From: Massiliimalia timonensis
GTDB taxonomy: Bacteria > Bacillota > Clostridia > Oscillospirales > Ruminococcaceae
DNA length: 64,000 nucleotides
Direction of reading: 5' to 3'
NCBI RefSeq assembly: GCF_900186585.1
Contig: NZ_FYDD01000003.1
Coordinates: 930,001-994,000 of the forward strand
Made by a program: the position numbers and the translations under genes. The first letter of the stretch is position 1. Each line of letters starts with the position of its first letter. The notes under the pieces were generated by a model. That model was not told the DNA's origin. It was given only the letters and a program-made list of their open reading frames with translations, and ran no database searches. Shown in pieces: positions 45,783 to 54,534 of this stretch.

Positions 45783-45868
45783 AACCAGTGTATCAGATAT
45801 GCAGCAAGGAATCAGATTTCTGTTTTGTCTGGCCACAAAAAATTGATTGAAATTTTCAGGAGCATATG

Positions 45869-46524
45869 ATGAAAAAAATTTTTACAATTGCTTTATGTTT
45901 CTTTTTCTTCACCGGATGCTCCGGAGAAACTGCTCAATTTGAATCAAAAACCTACCACGCAGATGCCTCGCAGGTACAGTCCATACAGGTTGACGTGAGA
46001 GATAAAAAAATCGAAATCGAGCTGGTATCAGACCCGGAGATCGAGTTTGAATATTATGAAAGTGAGCAAGAAAGGTACGATATTTCTGTTTCAGACGGTA
46101 ATTTAGTGATCACAGAAAAAATCAAAAAGAATGAACCGATTATATCGGCGGAAAAACGGAGACTGTTCACCGCACCATCACCTTTAAAATGCCGAACAGC
46201 TTTCTCTCTTCCCTAATGCTGTCTACCACTAATGAGGACCTGTCTCTCCCCTCCTTGAATGTTTTAGGCAGCATCTCTGTTTCCATCAACAACGGCGACC
46301 TTTCCTTTGAACGGTTAGCTGTAGAAGATTCGTTACAGTTAGATGCAAAAAATGGCGATATTACCGGCACGGTGGTGGGCAGTTATGACGATTATGCGAT
46401 GTCCAGCCATGCCAAGAAAGGGGAAAATAATCTCCCCGAATTGAAAGAAGGCGGAGAAAAAAGATTGTCTGTCCAAACTAACAACGGAGACATTCAAATT
46501 GATTTTGAAGCAGAGCATCCATAA
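45869..46524 (+). pseudogene. DUF4097-like lipoprotein, one frameshift
   Basis: Starts with a lipoprotein signal (ALCFFFFTGCSG; the Cys is the lipidation site) and continues into a beta-rich region (SIQVDVRDKKIEIELVSD). Near 46145 the frame breaks; the other frame resumes with DYIGGKTETVHRTITFKMPN and repeats of the type LSLPSLNVLGSISVSINNGD typical of DUF4097 beta-helix proteins. The role is unknown, probably cell-surface stress. AGGAG precedes ATG 45869. Confidence 0.8.
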
Positions 46525-46525
46525 C

Positions 46526-46561
46526 AAAAAACCGGAAAGCGCTTTCGCTTTCCGGTTTTTT
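46526..46561 (+). terminator. Terminator after the lipoprotein pseudogene
   Basis: AAAAACCGGAAAGC pairs with GCTTTCCGGTTTTT, followed by T. Confidence 0.85.
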
Positions 46562-46647
46562 TGATTACTTTAAGCAAACTTCAATCTGTTGATCGAATCG
46601 CCTTTTTTAAATGAGGATACTGAAAAAACTTTTTTAATATAAAATGC

Positions 46648-46678
46648 TTAACTTATAGTTAACTCTAAGGGTCATACT
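46648..46678 (+). promoter_or_regulatory. Second MerR-type promoter with 19-base spacer
   Basis: -35 TTAACT (46648-46653), 19-base spacer, -10 CATACT (46673-46678). The spacer region contains the near-perfect dyad CTTATAGTTAACTCTAAG. It precedes a second broken MerR gene and fits autoregulation of a MerR-epimerase operon. Confidence 0.75.
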
Positions 46679-46709
46679 GGAATTAAATTCAAAAACAACG
46701 GAGGCAGAT

Positions 46710-47101
46710 ATGGAATATACGATTGGCCAAGTGGCAAAAATGATGGTATTTCGACCTTTACCCTACGCTATTATGATGAGGAAAGGCTTCTTCCATTTGT
46801 GAAGCGAACTGCCAATGGCGTGCGAGTCTTTGAAGAATCAGACCTTGCTTTCCTGCATGTGATCAACTGTTTAAAGCACACCGGAATGCTGATCCATGAC
46901 ATCCGAAACTACATTGTCTGGGCGGAAGAAAGGGATGCCTCCCTACAAAAACGGTATGACCTATTTCAAAAACAAAGGCAGGAGATCGACCGGCAGATCA
47001 AACAGCTTATGGAATACCGCAAATGCATCGACTCTAAATGCAGGTACTACCCAGAAGGCTCTGAAAGCCGTGACCAAGGCGATCCATTTTGGACCGGATA
47101 A
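46710..47101 (+). pseudogene. MerR-family regulator, early frameshift
   Basis: ATG 46710, after GGAGG, begins MEYTIGQVAKM and then loses frame by one base near 46743; the next frame continues GISTFTLRYYDEERLLPFVK and the rest of a MerR protein of about 130 residues, including the coiled coil (FQKQRQEIDRQIKQLMEYRK) and a KCRYY end. One inserted base would restore it. It lies just before the broken epimerase. Confidence 0.83.
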
Positions 47102-47158
47102 AAAGGGGGAAGAAATACCCCTTAAAATGATCATTAAATTAGATAAGGAGGAAACAGA

Positions 47159-47659
47159 ATGAAAATTATTGTCATCGGCGGCTGTGGACATATTGGCAGT
47201 TACCTTGTTCCCAAGCTGGTGCGGACAGGGAATCAAGATTATCGGGTATTTGACCAGATTCGCCGCGGGGAGGAATTGATCCTTTCCAATTTTGGAATGG
47301 AAACGCTGCACCACGTCCATGCCGACGGTGTTGCACAGGTGTTCCTGAACGCAATCACACATCGCGGTTCTGCCTTGGGAGAAAGCTTTCACGCCGTTGG
47401 GAATGAATCCATCACTCTGCTGGGAGATGCACAGGCAATGTACCGTTGTTTTGGCCAAGAAGAACGGATCAGCTTCCTGCCCTGGAAGGATTGGTGCCAA
47501 TACATCAAAGATGAGGAATTGGTCGATAAGACCTATTATCATATCGCACGAAGCGGATACTACAAAAAACGGCGGCTTGCGCTGTCTTTACAAACTTTGT
47601 CAGTTCCTTTTGTTCCGCTTCATACTCTGCGGACAGCGGATAAACAGGGAATGTGCTGA
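47159..47659 (+). pseudogene. NAD-dependent epimerase, internal deletion
   Basis: Begins with an intact Rossmann start (KIIVIGGCGHIGSYLVPKLV) after AAGGAGG, but from about residue 27 jumps to a region belonging near position 170 of a full-length enzyme (FDQIRRGEELIL, ETLHHVHADGVAQVFLNAI). It has lost the catalytic YxxxK segment, and the C-terminus drifts out of frame. Full length would be near 300 residues against 166 here. It is the likely former target gene of the neighbouring MerR. Confidence 0.78.
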
Positions 47660-47758
47660 AACCTGAATATGCAGTACGCGGTGTTCCCTACTTCCAGAGG
47701 AATATCACATTTGCAGTTCCTCTTTTTTTGAATCATGATAGTTTTAACAACGATGGAA

Positions 47759-47787
47759 TTGATTCCATAAGAAGATTTTGATATAAT
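47759..47787 (+). promoter_or_regulatory. Promoter of the Bce-type two-component operon
   Basis: -35 TTGATT (47759-47764), 17-base spacer, -10 TATAAT (47782-47787), 66 bases before the regulator. Confidence 0.75.
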
Positions 47788-47853
47788 ATAAAATATTAAA
47801 CAAAATAAGAAGGGAACGATAGCATAAAATAGATATTCCTATCGAAAAACATT

Positions 47854-48516
47854 ATGAAAATATATATTATCGAGGATGATAAAAAATTAAGAGCAGAGCT
47901 TGTTAAGCTGTTATCCGCATATAAATATGACTGTTCATTCGATGATGATTATGAAAATATCATTTCACTTGCGCTTGAGAAGCAACCGGATTTGATTCTG
48001 CTCGATGTCAACCTGCCTGTTTTCGACGGTTATTATATCTGTCGCGAAATTCGAAAGCAATCAGATGTGCCGATCATTATTGTTACCAGCCGCAGTACCG
48101 ATATGGACGAATTGATGAGCATGAATCTCGGCGCAGATGATTTTATAACCAAGCCCTATCATTCCCAGATTTTACTTGCGCATATCTCGGCTGTTTTGAA
48201 GCGCTGCAACAGTCAAAGCGTTGCGGAAAAAGTCGAATATAGAGGGCTTACGCTTTATCCTTCACAAAGCAAAATTTCTTATCAAGAAAACGAAACTGAT
48301 CTAACAAAAAATGAAATGAAAATTCTAACGATCCTGATTAACAATGCGGGAAGAATCGTTTCACGAAGCGACTTAATGAACGCACTATGGCAATCCGACG
48401 AATTTGTAGATGATAATACGCTCACGGTCAACGTAAACCGTCTGAGAAAACGAATCAAAGAAATCGGTGCGCCAGAATTGATTACAACAAAACGAGGGCT
48501 GGGCTACATCCTATGA
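47854..48516 (+). CDS. Bce-type response regulator
   Basis: A 220-residue OmpR-family regulator; phospho-acceptor Asp in LILLDVNLPVFDGYY, Lys in FITKPYH, winged helix from about 125 ending TTKRGLGYIL. It is the first gene of the order regulator, kinase, ABC ATPase, permease that is standard for antimicrobial-peptide detoxification (BceRSAB type). Its stop overlaps the kinase start by four bases. It should bind upstream of the ABC genes, where a matching site exists. Confidence 0.92.
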   Translation: MKIYIIEDDKKLRAELVKLLSAYKYDCSFDDDYENIISLALEKQPDLILLDVNLPVFDGYYICREIRKQSDVPIIIVTSRSTDMDELMSMNLGADDFITKPYHSQILLAHISAVLKRCNSQSVAEKVEYRGLTLYPSQSKISYQENETDLTKNEMKILTILINNAGRIVSRSDLMNALWQSDEFVDDNTLTVNVNRLRKRIKEIGAPELITTKRGLGYIL

Positions 48517-49532
48517 CTTTCAGAGGATTCTTAAAAGAAAAATGGCTATTTCTCACTTGTCAGACAGTTATGATTGCTGCGGTTTCGATCTTATTATTTG
48601 GTTTGAACTTTAACATCAGCGGTATTGTATTTATTGGTATCTGTTGGTTATTAGCAATGCTCGTTCCGCTTTTATGGGAGTATTTCAAAAAAAGAAGTTA
48701 TTACAAGAAACTGTATGATTCGCTAGAAAAGCTGGATAAAAAGCATCTGCTTGTTTCTGTTTTGGAACCGCCGGATTTCATAGAGGGTGAAATCTTATAT
48801 GATGTTTTAAGTCAAACCAAAAAAGCAATGAATGATGAGGTTGCCGCCTACCGTCATCTGAACGAGGACTATCACGATTATGTGGAAACTTGGATTCACG
48901 AAATTAAAATACCGATTTCCTGCATTGACTTAGTTTGCGAAAACAACAAAAATGATGTCACAAACAGTATTCAGGAAGAACTGGTCCGGATTGACCGCTA
49001 TGTAGAACAGACGCTTTATTATGTCCGAAGCCTGAATGTAGAAAAAGACTATTTTGTGCGGAAACTTTCTCTGGAACAAATCGTAAAATCGGCTGTAAAA
49101 AAATATGCGAAACAACTGATTGTCTGTAATATACAATTACAGTTTGATGGTTTGGAAAAAACAGTTTACGGCGACTCCAAATGGCTGGACTTTATTTTAG
49201 GGCAGCTAATTTCCAACAGTATCAAGTATAAAAGTGATGCTCCTACCCTTTTGTTTTGGGCAGAGGAAAACAAAGACAGCGTATTGCTCCATGTTCAGGA
49301 CAACGGAATCGGTATCCCAGACAGTGATATTAATAGGGTTTTCGATAAAGGCTTCACCGGACAAAACGGAAGAAACTTTACAAAATCGACCGGTATTGGG
49401 CTTTATCTCTGTAAGCAGCTTTGTAATAAAATGTATTTGAATCTTTATGCTGATTCCCAAGCAGGCATCGGCACCACTATGACGATTGTTTTTCCAAAAG
49501 ACAGCTTGACATCATTTCGGGAAGATAAATAG
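48513..49532 (+). CDS. Bce-type intramembrane-sensing histidine kinase
   Basis: A 339-residue kinase with two close membrane helices (about residues 13-33 and 37-57) and almost no extracytoplasmic loop, as in BceS-like kinases that sense through the transporter. H-box: YVETWIHEIKIPISC (about residue 130); ATPase motifs QLISNSIKYKSD, DNGIGIPDSDI and FTGQNGRNFTKSTGIGLYLC. Downstream are the cognate ABC genes. Confidence 0.92.
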   Translation: MTFRGFLKEKWLFLTCQTVMIAAVSILLFGLNFNISGIVFIGICWLLAMLVPLLWEYFKKRSYYKKLYDSLEKLDKKHLLVSVLEPPDFIEGEILYDVLSQTKKAMNDEVAAYRHLNEDYHDYVETWIHEIKIPISCIDLVCENNKNDVTNSIQEELVRIDRYVEQTLYYVRSLNVEKDYFVRKLSLEQIVKSAVKKYAKQLIVCNIQLQFDGLEKTVYGDSKWLDFILGQLISNSIKYKSDAPTLLFWAEENKDSVLLHVQDNGIGIPDSDINRVFDKGFTGQNGRNFTKSTGIGLYLCKQLCNKMYLNLYADSQAGIGTTMTIVFPKDSLTSFREDK

Positions 49533-49585
49533 AAAGACGACAGATCGCATTGCGGATCATCTGCTGTGTGGTCTGTTTTCTTATG

Positions 49586-49599
49586 TGACAAAAATGTTC
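49586..49599 (+). promoter_or_regulatory. Possible BceR-like operator
   Basis: TGACA-AAAA-TGTTC fits the TnACA-N4-TGT-type inverted repeat of BceR-like sites. A second inverted repeat TTGATAT-N7-ATATCAA follows at about 49639-49659, next to a TATAAT. This 160-base gap contains the ABC promoter; a good -35 is missing. Confidence 0.45.
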
Positions 49600-49693
49600 G
49601 TTTCCTGTAAGGCACATCAATGGTTGCAACAGCTTTTCGTTGATATAATGATGATATCAACTGTCCGATTATATCATTGGGAGGAACATAGCA

Positions 49694-50458
49694 ATGAATA
49701 CGATTTTGAGAGTGGAAAACCTTGAAAAATATTACGGAGGCAAGGGAAACATCACAAAAGCTGTTGACAACATTAGCTTTGAAATTGCTGAAGGAGAGTA
49801 TGTCGGTATCATGGGGGCGTCCGGCAGCGGCAAAACAACGCTGCTCAACTGCGTGTCCACCATAGATACCGCAACTTCCGGACACATCTATGTAAACGGA
49901 AAAGATGTTACCTCTATGAAAACAGCGGCGCTGTCGCAGTTCCGCCGGGAAAAACTGGGATTTGTTTTTCAGGATTTCAATCTGTTGGATACGCTCACAG
50001 CGTTTGAAAATATAGCACTGGCACTGACGATTACCAAAATCCCTGTCGATCAAATCGACAAACGGGTACAGCAAATCGCCGAACTATTGAACATTGCGGA
50101 TATTTTGAAGAAATACCCGTACCAAATTTCCGGCGGTCAAAAACAGCGGGTGGCAGCGGCTCGTGCAATCGTTACAAATCCAAGTCTGATTTTGGCGGAT
50201 GAGCCGACCGGTGCTCTGGATTCCAAATCAGCCCGAATGCTGCTGGAGAGTTTTAGAAAGCTGAATGAAACCATTAATGCTACTATCATGCTTGTTACCC
50301 ATGACGCATTTACTGCAAGCTACTGTAAACGAATCCTTTTTATTAAGGATGGAAAGCTGTTCAATGAAATTATTCGTGGTTCCGAAAGCCGCAGAAACTT
50401 TTTTGACCGCATTGTGGAAGTAATCGCGTTGCTTGGAGGTGACCTGAATGCTGACTAA
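49694..50458 (+). CDS. Bce-type ABC transporter ATPase
   Basis: A 254-residue ATPase. Walker A GASGSGKTTLLNC, signature ISGGQKQRVAAARA, Walker B LILADEPTGALDS and a His switch in MLVTHD. It powers the permease encoded next (11-base overlap). These transporters free lipid II targets from peptide antibiotics such as bacitracin or lantibiotics rather than exporting them. Confidence 0.94.
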   Translation: MNTILRVENLEKYYGGKGNITKAVDNISFEIAEGEYVGIMGASGSGKTTLLNCVSTIDTATSGHIYVNGKDVTSMKTAALSQFRREKLGFVFQDFNLLDTLTAFENIALALTITKIPVDQIDKRVQQIAELLNIADILKKYPYQISGGQKQRVAAARAIVTNPSLILADEPTGALDSKSARMLLESFRKLNETINATIMLVTHDAFTASYCKRILFIKDGKLFNEIIRGSESRRNFFDRIVEVIALLGGDLNAD

Positions 50459-52451
50459 ACTCGCTTTCAAAAACCTAGGGAAAAGTGTGCGTGACTATGC
50501 TGTTTATTTCCTCACTCTGGTTTTAGGCGTCAGTATATTCTATATGTTCAATTCTATTTACGCTCAACAGGAGCTTATGAAACTGTCAGAAAGCACCGTG
50601 TTGGCAATCAGTTCTATGACCGAGCTGTTGTCCTATATTTCAGCGTTTATTGCTGTCATATTAGGTTTTCTGATTGTGTATGCGAATAACTTTTTTATAA
50701 AACGGCGAAAAAAAGAGCTAGGCGTTTACATGACGCTTGGTATGACGCGGAAAAGTATATCTATTATATTTCTTCTTGAAACCTCTTTGATGGCAATTTT
50801 CGCATTAGCTGTTGGACTTATTTTGGGGGTGTTTGGCTCACAGTTCATGTCAATTTTTACCGCCAACATTTTTGAGGTCGATTTGACCGAATACAAATTT
50901 ATTTTTTCTCTTGACGCGGCGCTGAAAAGCGTTCTGTATTTTGTCGTCATATTTTTCGTTGTTGCCCTATTCAACGTTATTGTGATTAACAAGGTAAAAC
51001 TGATTGACTTGCTGTATGGCGGCAGAAAAAATGAAACGCTCAAAATAAAAAATACTATGCTATCAGCCGGGCTTTTTCTTGTTTCTGTTATACTGCTTAT
51101 TATTGCGTATTGTCTGATTTTCAAATTTGACTTCGGACCGACTGAAAATAGCAAATATCTCAAAGGAGCGATTATTTTAGGCGCAATCGGGACATTCCTG
51201 TTCTTCTTTGCTCTTGCCGGATTTTTCATCAAATTACTGCAAAGCCGAAAAAAGCTCTACTACAAGAACCTCAATATATTTGTTGTCCGGCAGCTAAGCA
51301 GTAAGATGAATACGAACTTTATTTCCGTTTCAATGGTTTGTCTTGTCCTGTTCCTTGTTATTGTTGTTTTTTCAGCCGGATACAGCGCACAAAACATCTT
51401 GTCTGCAAAATTGCAGCAGCAAGCGGCATATGATTTTAGTTTAGAGGGAGTACCTTATCATCCGGAATCGGATACAGAAGAAGGGATACCGGAGATATTC
51501 AACAATTTACCGGAAGAACTTCAAAACAGCGGTGAAATCAAGAACCATGCGGAATATACTTTCTTCAATATGGAGGGATCTGGCGGTGAATATGGGGACT
51601 ATAATTTGGATCTATCCGTTCTGGATTCAGACATTAGCGGCTCTTCATTGTATTTTATGAAATTGTCCGACTATAATCAGCTTCGGCAGATAAACGGGGC
51701 AACTCCTTGCAGTTTGCCGGATAACGAATATTTGATTGCTTATGAGGACAGCGATTTGTCTGTAATTGCCGATCAGTTTGTTGATAAAAAGATAGCCATA
51801 ACGATTGGAACAAACACAATGAATGCCAAAATGGAAGCGGAGCGTTTCACTTTTGGGAACCGATATTTTGGAGGAATCGTTTTTGTCGTGAACGACGATT
51901 GGACATCTGCTCTGCAGATACAAAGACGGGTCCTGAATATCAACTGCAAGGACGAAGCAGCAGCTTCTGCTTTGCAAAAGAAAATATATGAATTTATCAA
52001 TAATCAGGACGAAAAACAGGTCGTTGTCCGCTATGACAGCAAACAGGATATTTACGCAAGTTCTGTCTCGGATAAAGCATTAGCTTCCTTTTTATCGCTT
52101 TATCTCAGCTTTGTTTTTATGATTACCTGTGCCGCTATTTTAGCAATACAGCAGCTTTCGGAAGCGGCAGACAATAAGGAGCGCTATCAGCTGTTGAGAA
52201 AATTAGGTACAGAAAAAAAAATGATGAACAAAGCCTTATTTACTCAAATCCTCTGTTATTTTCTAATACCTCTTGCTTTAGCTATCGTTCATTCACTTGT
52301 TGGGTTAAAAGTGGTTTATACTATGCTAAATGAATTTGGAAATATTAACGTTCTTTCAAGTATTATTGCAACAGCAGCTTTTATCATTGTAATATACGGA
52401 GCCTATTTTATTTTAACTTATGTAGGCAGCAAAAATATTGTCAAAAAATAA
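50448..52451 (+). CDS. Bce-type ABC transporter permease
   Basis: A 667-residue permease of the BceB/FtsX-like family with about ten membrane helices and one large extracellular domain between helices 7 and 8 (about residues 320-535), where the peptide antibiotic would be sensed. GGAGGTGACCTG gives a good start. The specific peptide cannot be predicted. It ends the four-gene operon. Confidence 0.93.
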   Translation: MLTKLAFKNLGKSVRDYAVYFLTLVLGVSIFYMFNSIYAQQELMKLSESTVLAISSMTELLSYISAFIAVILGFLIVYANNFFIKRRKKELGVYMTLGMTRKSISIIFLLETSLMAIFALAVGLILGVFGSQFMSIFTANIFEVDLTEYKFIFSLDAALKSVLYFVVIFFVVALFNVIVINKVKLIDLLYGGRKNETLKIKNTMLSAGLFLVSVILLIIAYCLIFKFDFGPTENSKYLKGAIILGAIGTFLFFFALAGFFIKLLQSRKKLYYKNLNIFVVRQLSSKMNTNFISVSMVCLVLFLVIVVFSAGYSAQNILSAKLQQQAAYDFSLEGVPYHPESDTEEGIPEIFNNLPEELQNSGEIKNHAEYTFFNMEGSGGEYGDYNLDLSVLDSDISGSSLYFMKLSDYNQLRQINGATPCSLPDNEYLIAYEDSDLSVIADQFVDKKIAITIGTNTMNAKMEAERFTFGNRYFGGIVFVVNDDWTSALQIQRRVLNINCKDEAAASALQKKIYEFINNQDEKQVVVRYDSKQDIYASSVSDKALASFLSLYLSFVFMITCAAILAIQQLSEAADNKERYQLLRKLGTEKKMMNKALFTQILCYFLIPLALAIVHSLVGLKVVYTMLNEFGNINVLSSIIATAAFIIVIYGAYFILTYVGSKNIVKK

Positions 52452-52460
52452 TTTCCAATC

Positions 52461-52491
52461 AAAGCCTACCGAAAAATATTCGGTAGGCTTT
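52461..52491 (+). terminator. Terminator after the Bce operon
   Basis: AAAGCCTACCGA pairs with TCGGTAGGCTTT, loop of six A/T bases; only a short T-rich tail. Confidence 0.7.
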
Positions 52492-52619
52492 GGTATATCT
52501 ATCCGTTATCCAAACCAGAATGATCTGTTGTTATTCTGATAACTACGATATACATTTGCAATTAGTTTATATTCACTAAAATAACAACAAATTCAAACTG
52601 CCGTTTAATTCAGGAGGAC

Positions 52620-52799
52620 ATGCAGACCGGAGAAACCGGAAGCATGCAACATCAGAAGATGATCTTACAGCGTTACGCGGACAAACCCCATTATGGCGAC
52701 ATGGAAGCGAAAAAGGCATTAGTGCAACAGCAAATAGTTCTTTCCCCATTCTTCCATAGCGTTCATAATAGGGCGCATAGATTCTCCCAAATCGCTTAA
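52620..52799 (+). other. Possible gene remnant, 59 codons
   Basis: ATG 52620 with AGGAGG directly upstream (spacing only two bases) opens a 59-codon frame (MQTGETGSMQHQKMILQRYA, then DKPHYGDMEAKKALVQQQ). The second half overlaps the end of the HxlR gene on the other strand, so it is likely truncated there. It is not recognised; the charged first half looks coding-like, perhaps the leftover of a larger gene cut at the junction with the HxlR locus. Confidence 0.25.
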
Positions 52800-53042
52800 C
52801 GCATATTCAACGCGGGGCGGTACTTCTGGATAGACTGTGCGAGTAATAATTCCATCTTCTTCCATAGAACGAAGGCTGTCAGTCAGCACTTTTTGACTGA
52901 TTCCCTCTAAATCTCTGCGTAATTCATTAAAACGCCATGGCCGCTGTAACAGATTTCGTATAATCAGCAATTTCCATTTGCTTCCGATCAGTTGAACGGT
53001 AGTTGCAACAGGACAAGCGGGCATTTCTTCTTTTGTCAACAT
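52719..53042 (-). CDS. HxlR-family transcriptional regulator
   Basis: A 107-residue winged-helix regulator. Family motifs: MPACPVATTVQLIGSKWK (with the redox-prone Cys), FNELRRDLEGISQKVLTDSL, EEDGIITRTVYPEVPPRVEY and the C-terminal helix. ATG 53042 has GAAAGGGG upstream. It is divergent from the ACGX peptide operon. A perfect palindrome over its own start region suggests autoregulation. Many HxlR members respond to reactive electrophiles through the N-terminal cysteine. Confidence 0.92.
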   Translation of the reverse strand: MLTKEEMPACPVATTVQLIGSKWKLLIIRNLLQRPWRFNELRRDLEGISQKVLTDSLRSMEEDGIITRTVYPEVPPRVEYALSDLGESMRPIMNAMEEWGKNYLLLH

Positions 53043-53071
53043 AGGCGTACCCCTTTCCAATAGTTTAAAAA

Positions 53072-53086
53072 TGAATGTTACATTCA
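53072..53086. promoter_or_regulatory. Perfect palindrome before HxlR, probable operator
   Basis: TGAATGT-T-ACATTCA. It lies just downstream of the minus-strand -10 TATAAT (53088-53093) of the HxlR gene, where a repressor would block transcription. Confidence 0.55.
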
Positions 53087-53127
53087 AATTATAATACAAA
53101 GGAGGTTTTCCTGCAAGCATGGGTTAC

Positions 53128-53189
53128 AAAAAAGTGACTATGTAATAAAAAGGTGCGTACTTTTTTCTCCGATTGCTCTGCGATATAAT
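53128..53189 (+). promoter_or_regulatory. Promoter region of the ACGX operon
   Basis: -10 TATAAT at 53184-53189 with only an A/T-rich -35 region. An inverted repeat AAAAAAGTGAC/GTACTTTTTT (53128-53166) lies at and upstream of the -35 position and may bind HxlR. Confidence 0.4.
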
Positions 53190-53239
53190 ACAGTCAAGGA
53201 ACAGAAAATGTTCCCAAAATAAAAATGGAGGTAATCATT

Positions 53240-53383
53240 ATGGCACTTTCTAATCTGTTTGGTTGGGCAAAGAAAAATGAGGAGGTCGTGGCCTCTGCTT
53301 GTGGTTCTGCCTGCGGTGCTGGCGACAAGCCGGAAGAAAAGCCTGCCGCTTGCGGCTCTGCCTGCGGTGCTGGCGACAAATAA
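53240..53383 (+). CDS. ACGX-repeat peptide, probable modified-peptide precursor
   Basis: A 47-residue peptide. Residues 1-18 are a plain leader-like part (MALSNLFGWAKKNEEVVA); residues 19-47 contain two copies of the unit ACGSACGAGDK separated by PEEKPA, giving four Ala-Cys-Gly tripeptides. GGAGGT lies seven bases before the ATG. It matches a peptide type annotated as ACGX-repeat, which occurs beside a radical SAM/SPASM enzyme; that enzyme is the next gene. The modification and product are not known to me. It is followed by a hairpin that may set the ratio of peptide to enzyme. Confidence 0.85.
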   Translation: MALSNLFGWAKKNEEVVASACGSACGAGDKPEEKPAACGSACGAGDK

Positions 53384-53399
53384 GCAACATATATCAACC

Positions 53400-53431
53400 G
53401 TTCCCGGTAAGCAAATCTGTTTACCGGGAAC
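53400..53431 (+). terminator. Intercistronic hairpin between peptide and enzyme genes
   Basis: GTTCCCGGTAA pairs with TTACCGGGAAC, ten-base loop, no T-run. Probably a leaky terminator or RNA-stability element that favours expression of the precursor over the enzyme. Confidence 0.5.
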
Positions 53432-53500
53432 CATTTCAAAATGATCCGGGTTCACCGGTCTATATAGATATTTTAATGATTCCAAAGTGAGGAAAACGAT

Positions 53501-54532
53501 ATGAAAGAATATTTTGCATTTCAGTGGCACATTACAGACGAGTGCGACCAACGCTGCAAACATTGTTACATTTTTTCGGAAGATAACTGCAAAAAGCTAG
53601 ACGCCATGAGTTGGGATCAAGTACAGGAAACCTTTTATAACTGTCTTGATTTCTGCAAGGTGTATGACCGTCTGCCCTATTTTTATATTACAGGCGGCGA
53701 CCCCATTTTACACCCGGATTTTTGGATGCTGCTTGCCCTGTTAAAAGAATATGATATTCCGTTTACTATTTTGGGAAATCCATTTCATTTAACAAATGAA
53801 ATTTGCAGAAAGCTGAAAGAGTACGGCTGCCAGAAATGTCAGCTCTCTCTTGATGGAATGAGAGAAACCCATGACTGGTTCCGGAAACCCGGTTCTTTCG
53901 ACTGTACCCTTGAAAAAATCAGTTGTATTAAAAATGCTGGGATCCGTTCAGTCATTATGACAACGGTATCCGGCACAAATAGTAAAGAAATTCCAGATAT
54001 TATTGATACTGTTGTAGAGGCAGACGTTGATGTATTCGCTTTTGCACGTTATTGCCCCACCAGTGAGGAAAAGGATGCCGGAATGACTCCACAGGAGTAT
54101 CGGGAACTACTGGATACCTGTTATCAAAAATTTCAGCAGTATGAATCCGCAGGCTGTACTACCTACTTCAACAAGAAAGACCACCTTTGGACGCTCTATG
54201 AATATGAAAAGGGCATTTTCAAAATCCCAGAGGACAGACAGGACGGTATGATTTACGGGGGCTGCAACTGTGGAAACTGTCACATGACAATTTTGCCTAC
54301 CGGCGATATTTATGCCTGTCGCCGCGTCCAGAACAGCAAGGTTGGCAATGTGTTTACAGACCGGATCGCTGATGTGTGGATTTGTCAAATGGAGCAGTAC
54401 CGCGATTACAGTAAATTTGAAAAGTGTTCAAAATGTGAGTTGTTACCTTATTGCCGGGGGTGTCCTGCGGTTGCCAGTGGAAAAGATGGTAACTTTTATG
54501 CGGCAGATCCCCAATGCTGGAAAGAGGTGTAG
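53501..54532 (+). CDS. Radical SAM/SPASM enzyme of the ACGX system
   Basis: A 343-residue enzyme. The radical SAM cluster motif is CxxxCxxC in DECDQRCKHCYIF (Cys 15, 19, 22), followed by the SAM-binding ITGGDPILH. The C-terminal SPASM region binds further Fe-S clusters: GGCNCGNCHMTILPTGDIYAC and CSKCELLPYCRGCPAVASG. SPASM enzymes commonly make thioether or other crosslinks in peptides; a cysteine-rich substrate lies just upstream. ATG follows AGTGAGGA. Two bases separate its stop from the nitroreductase. Confidence 0.92.
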   Translation: MKEYFAFQWHITDECDQRCKHCYIFSEDNCKKLDAMSWDQVQETFYNCLDFCKVYDRLPYFYITGGDPILHPDFWMLLALLKEYDIPFTILGNPFHLTNEICRKLKEYGCQKCQLSLDGMRETHDWFRKPGSFDCTLEKISCIKNAGIRSVIMTTVSGTNSKEIPDIIDTVVEADVDVFAFARYCPTSEEKDAGMTPQEYRELLDTCYQKFQQYESAGCTTYFNKKDHLWTLYEYEKGIFKIPEDRQDGMIYGGCNCGNCHMTILPTGDIYACRRVQNSKVGNVFTDRIADVWICQMEQYRDYSKFEKCSKCELLPYCRGCPAVASGKDGNFYAADPQCWKEV

Positions 54533-54534
54533 AT

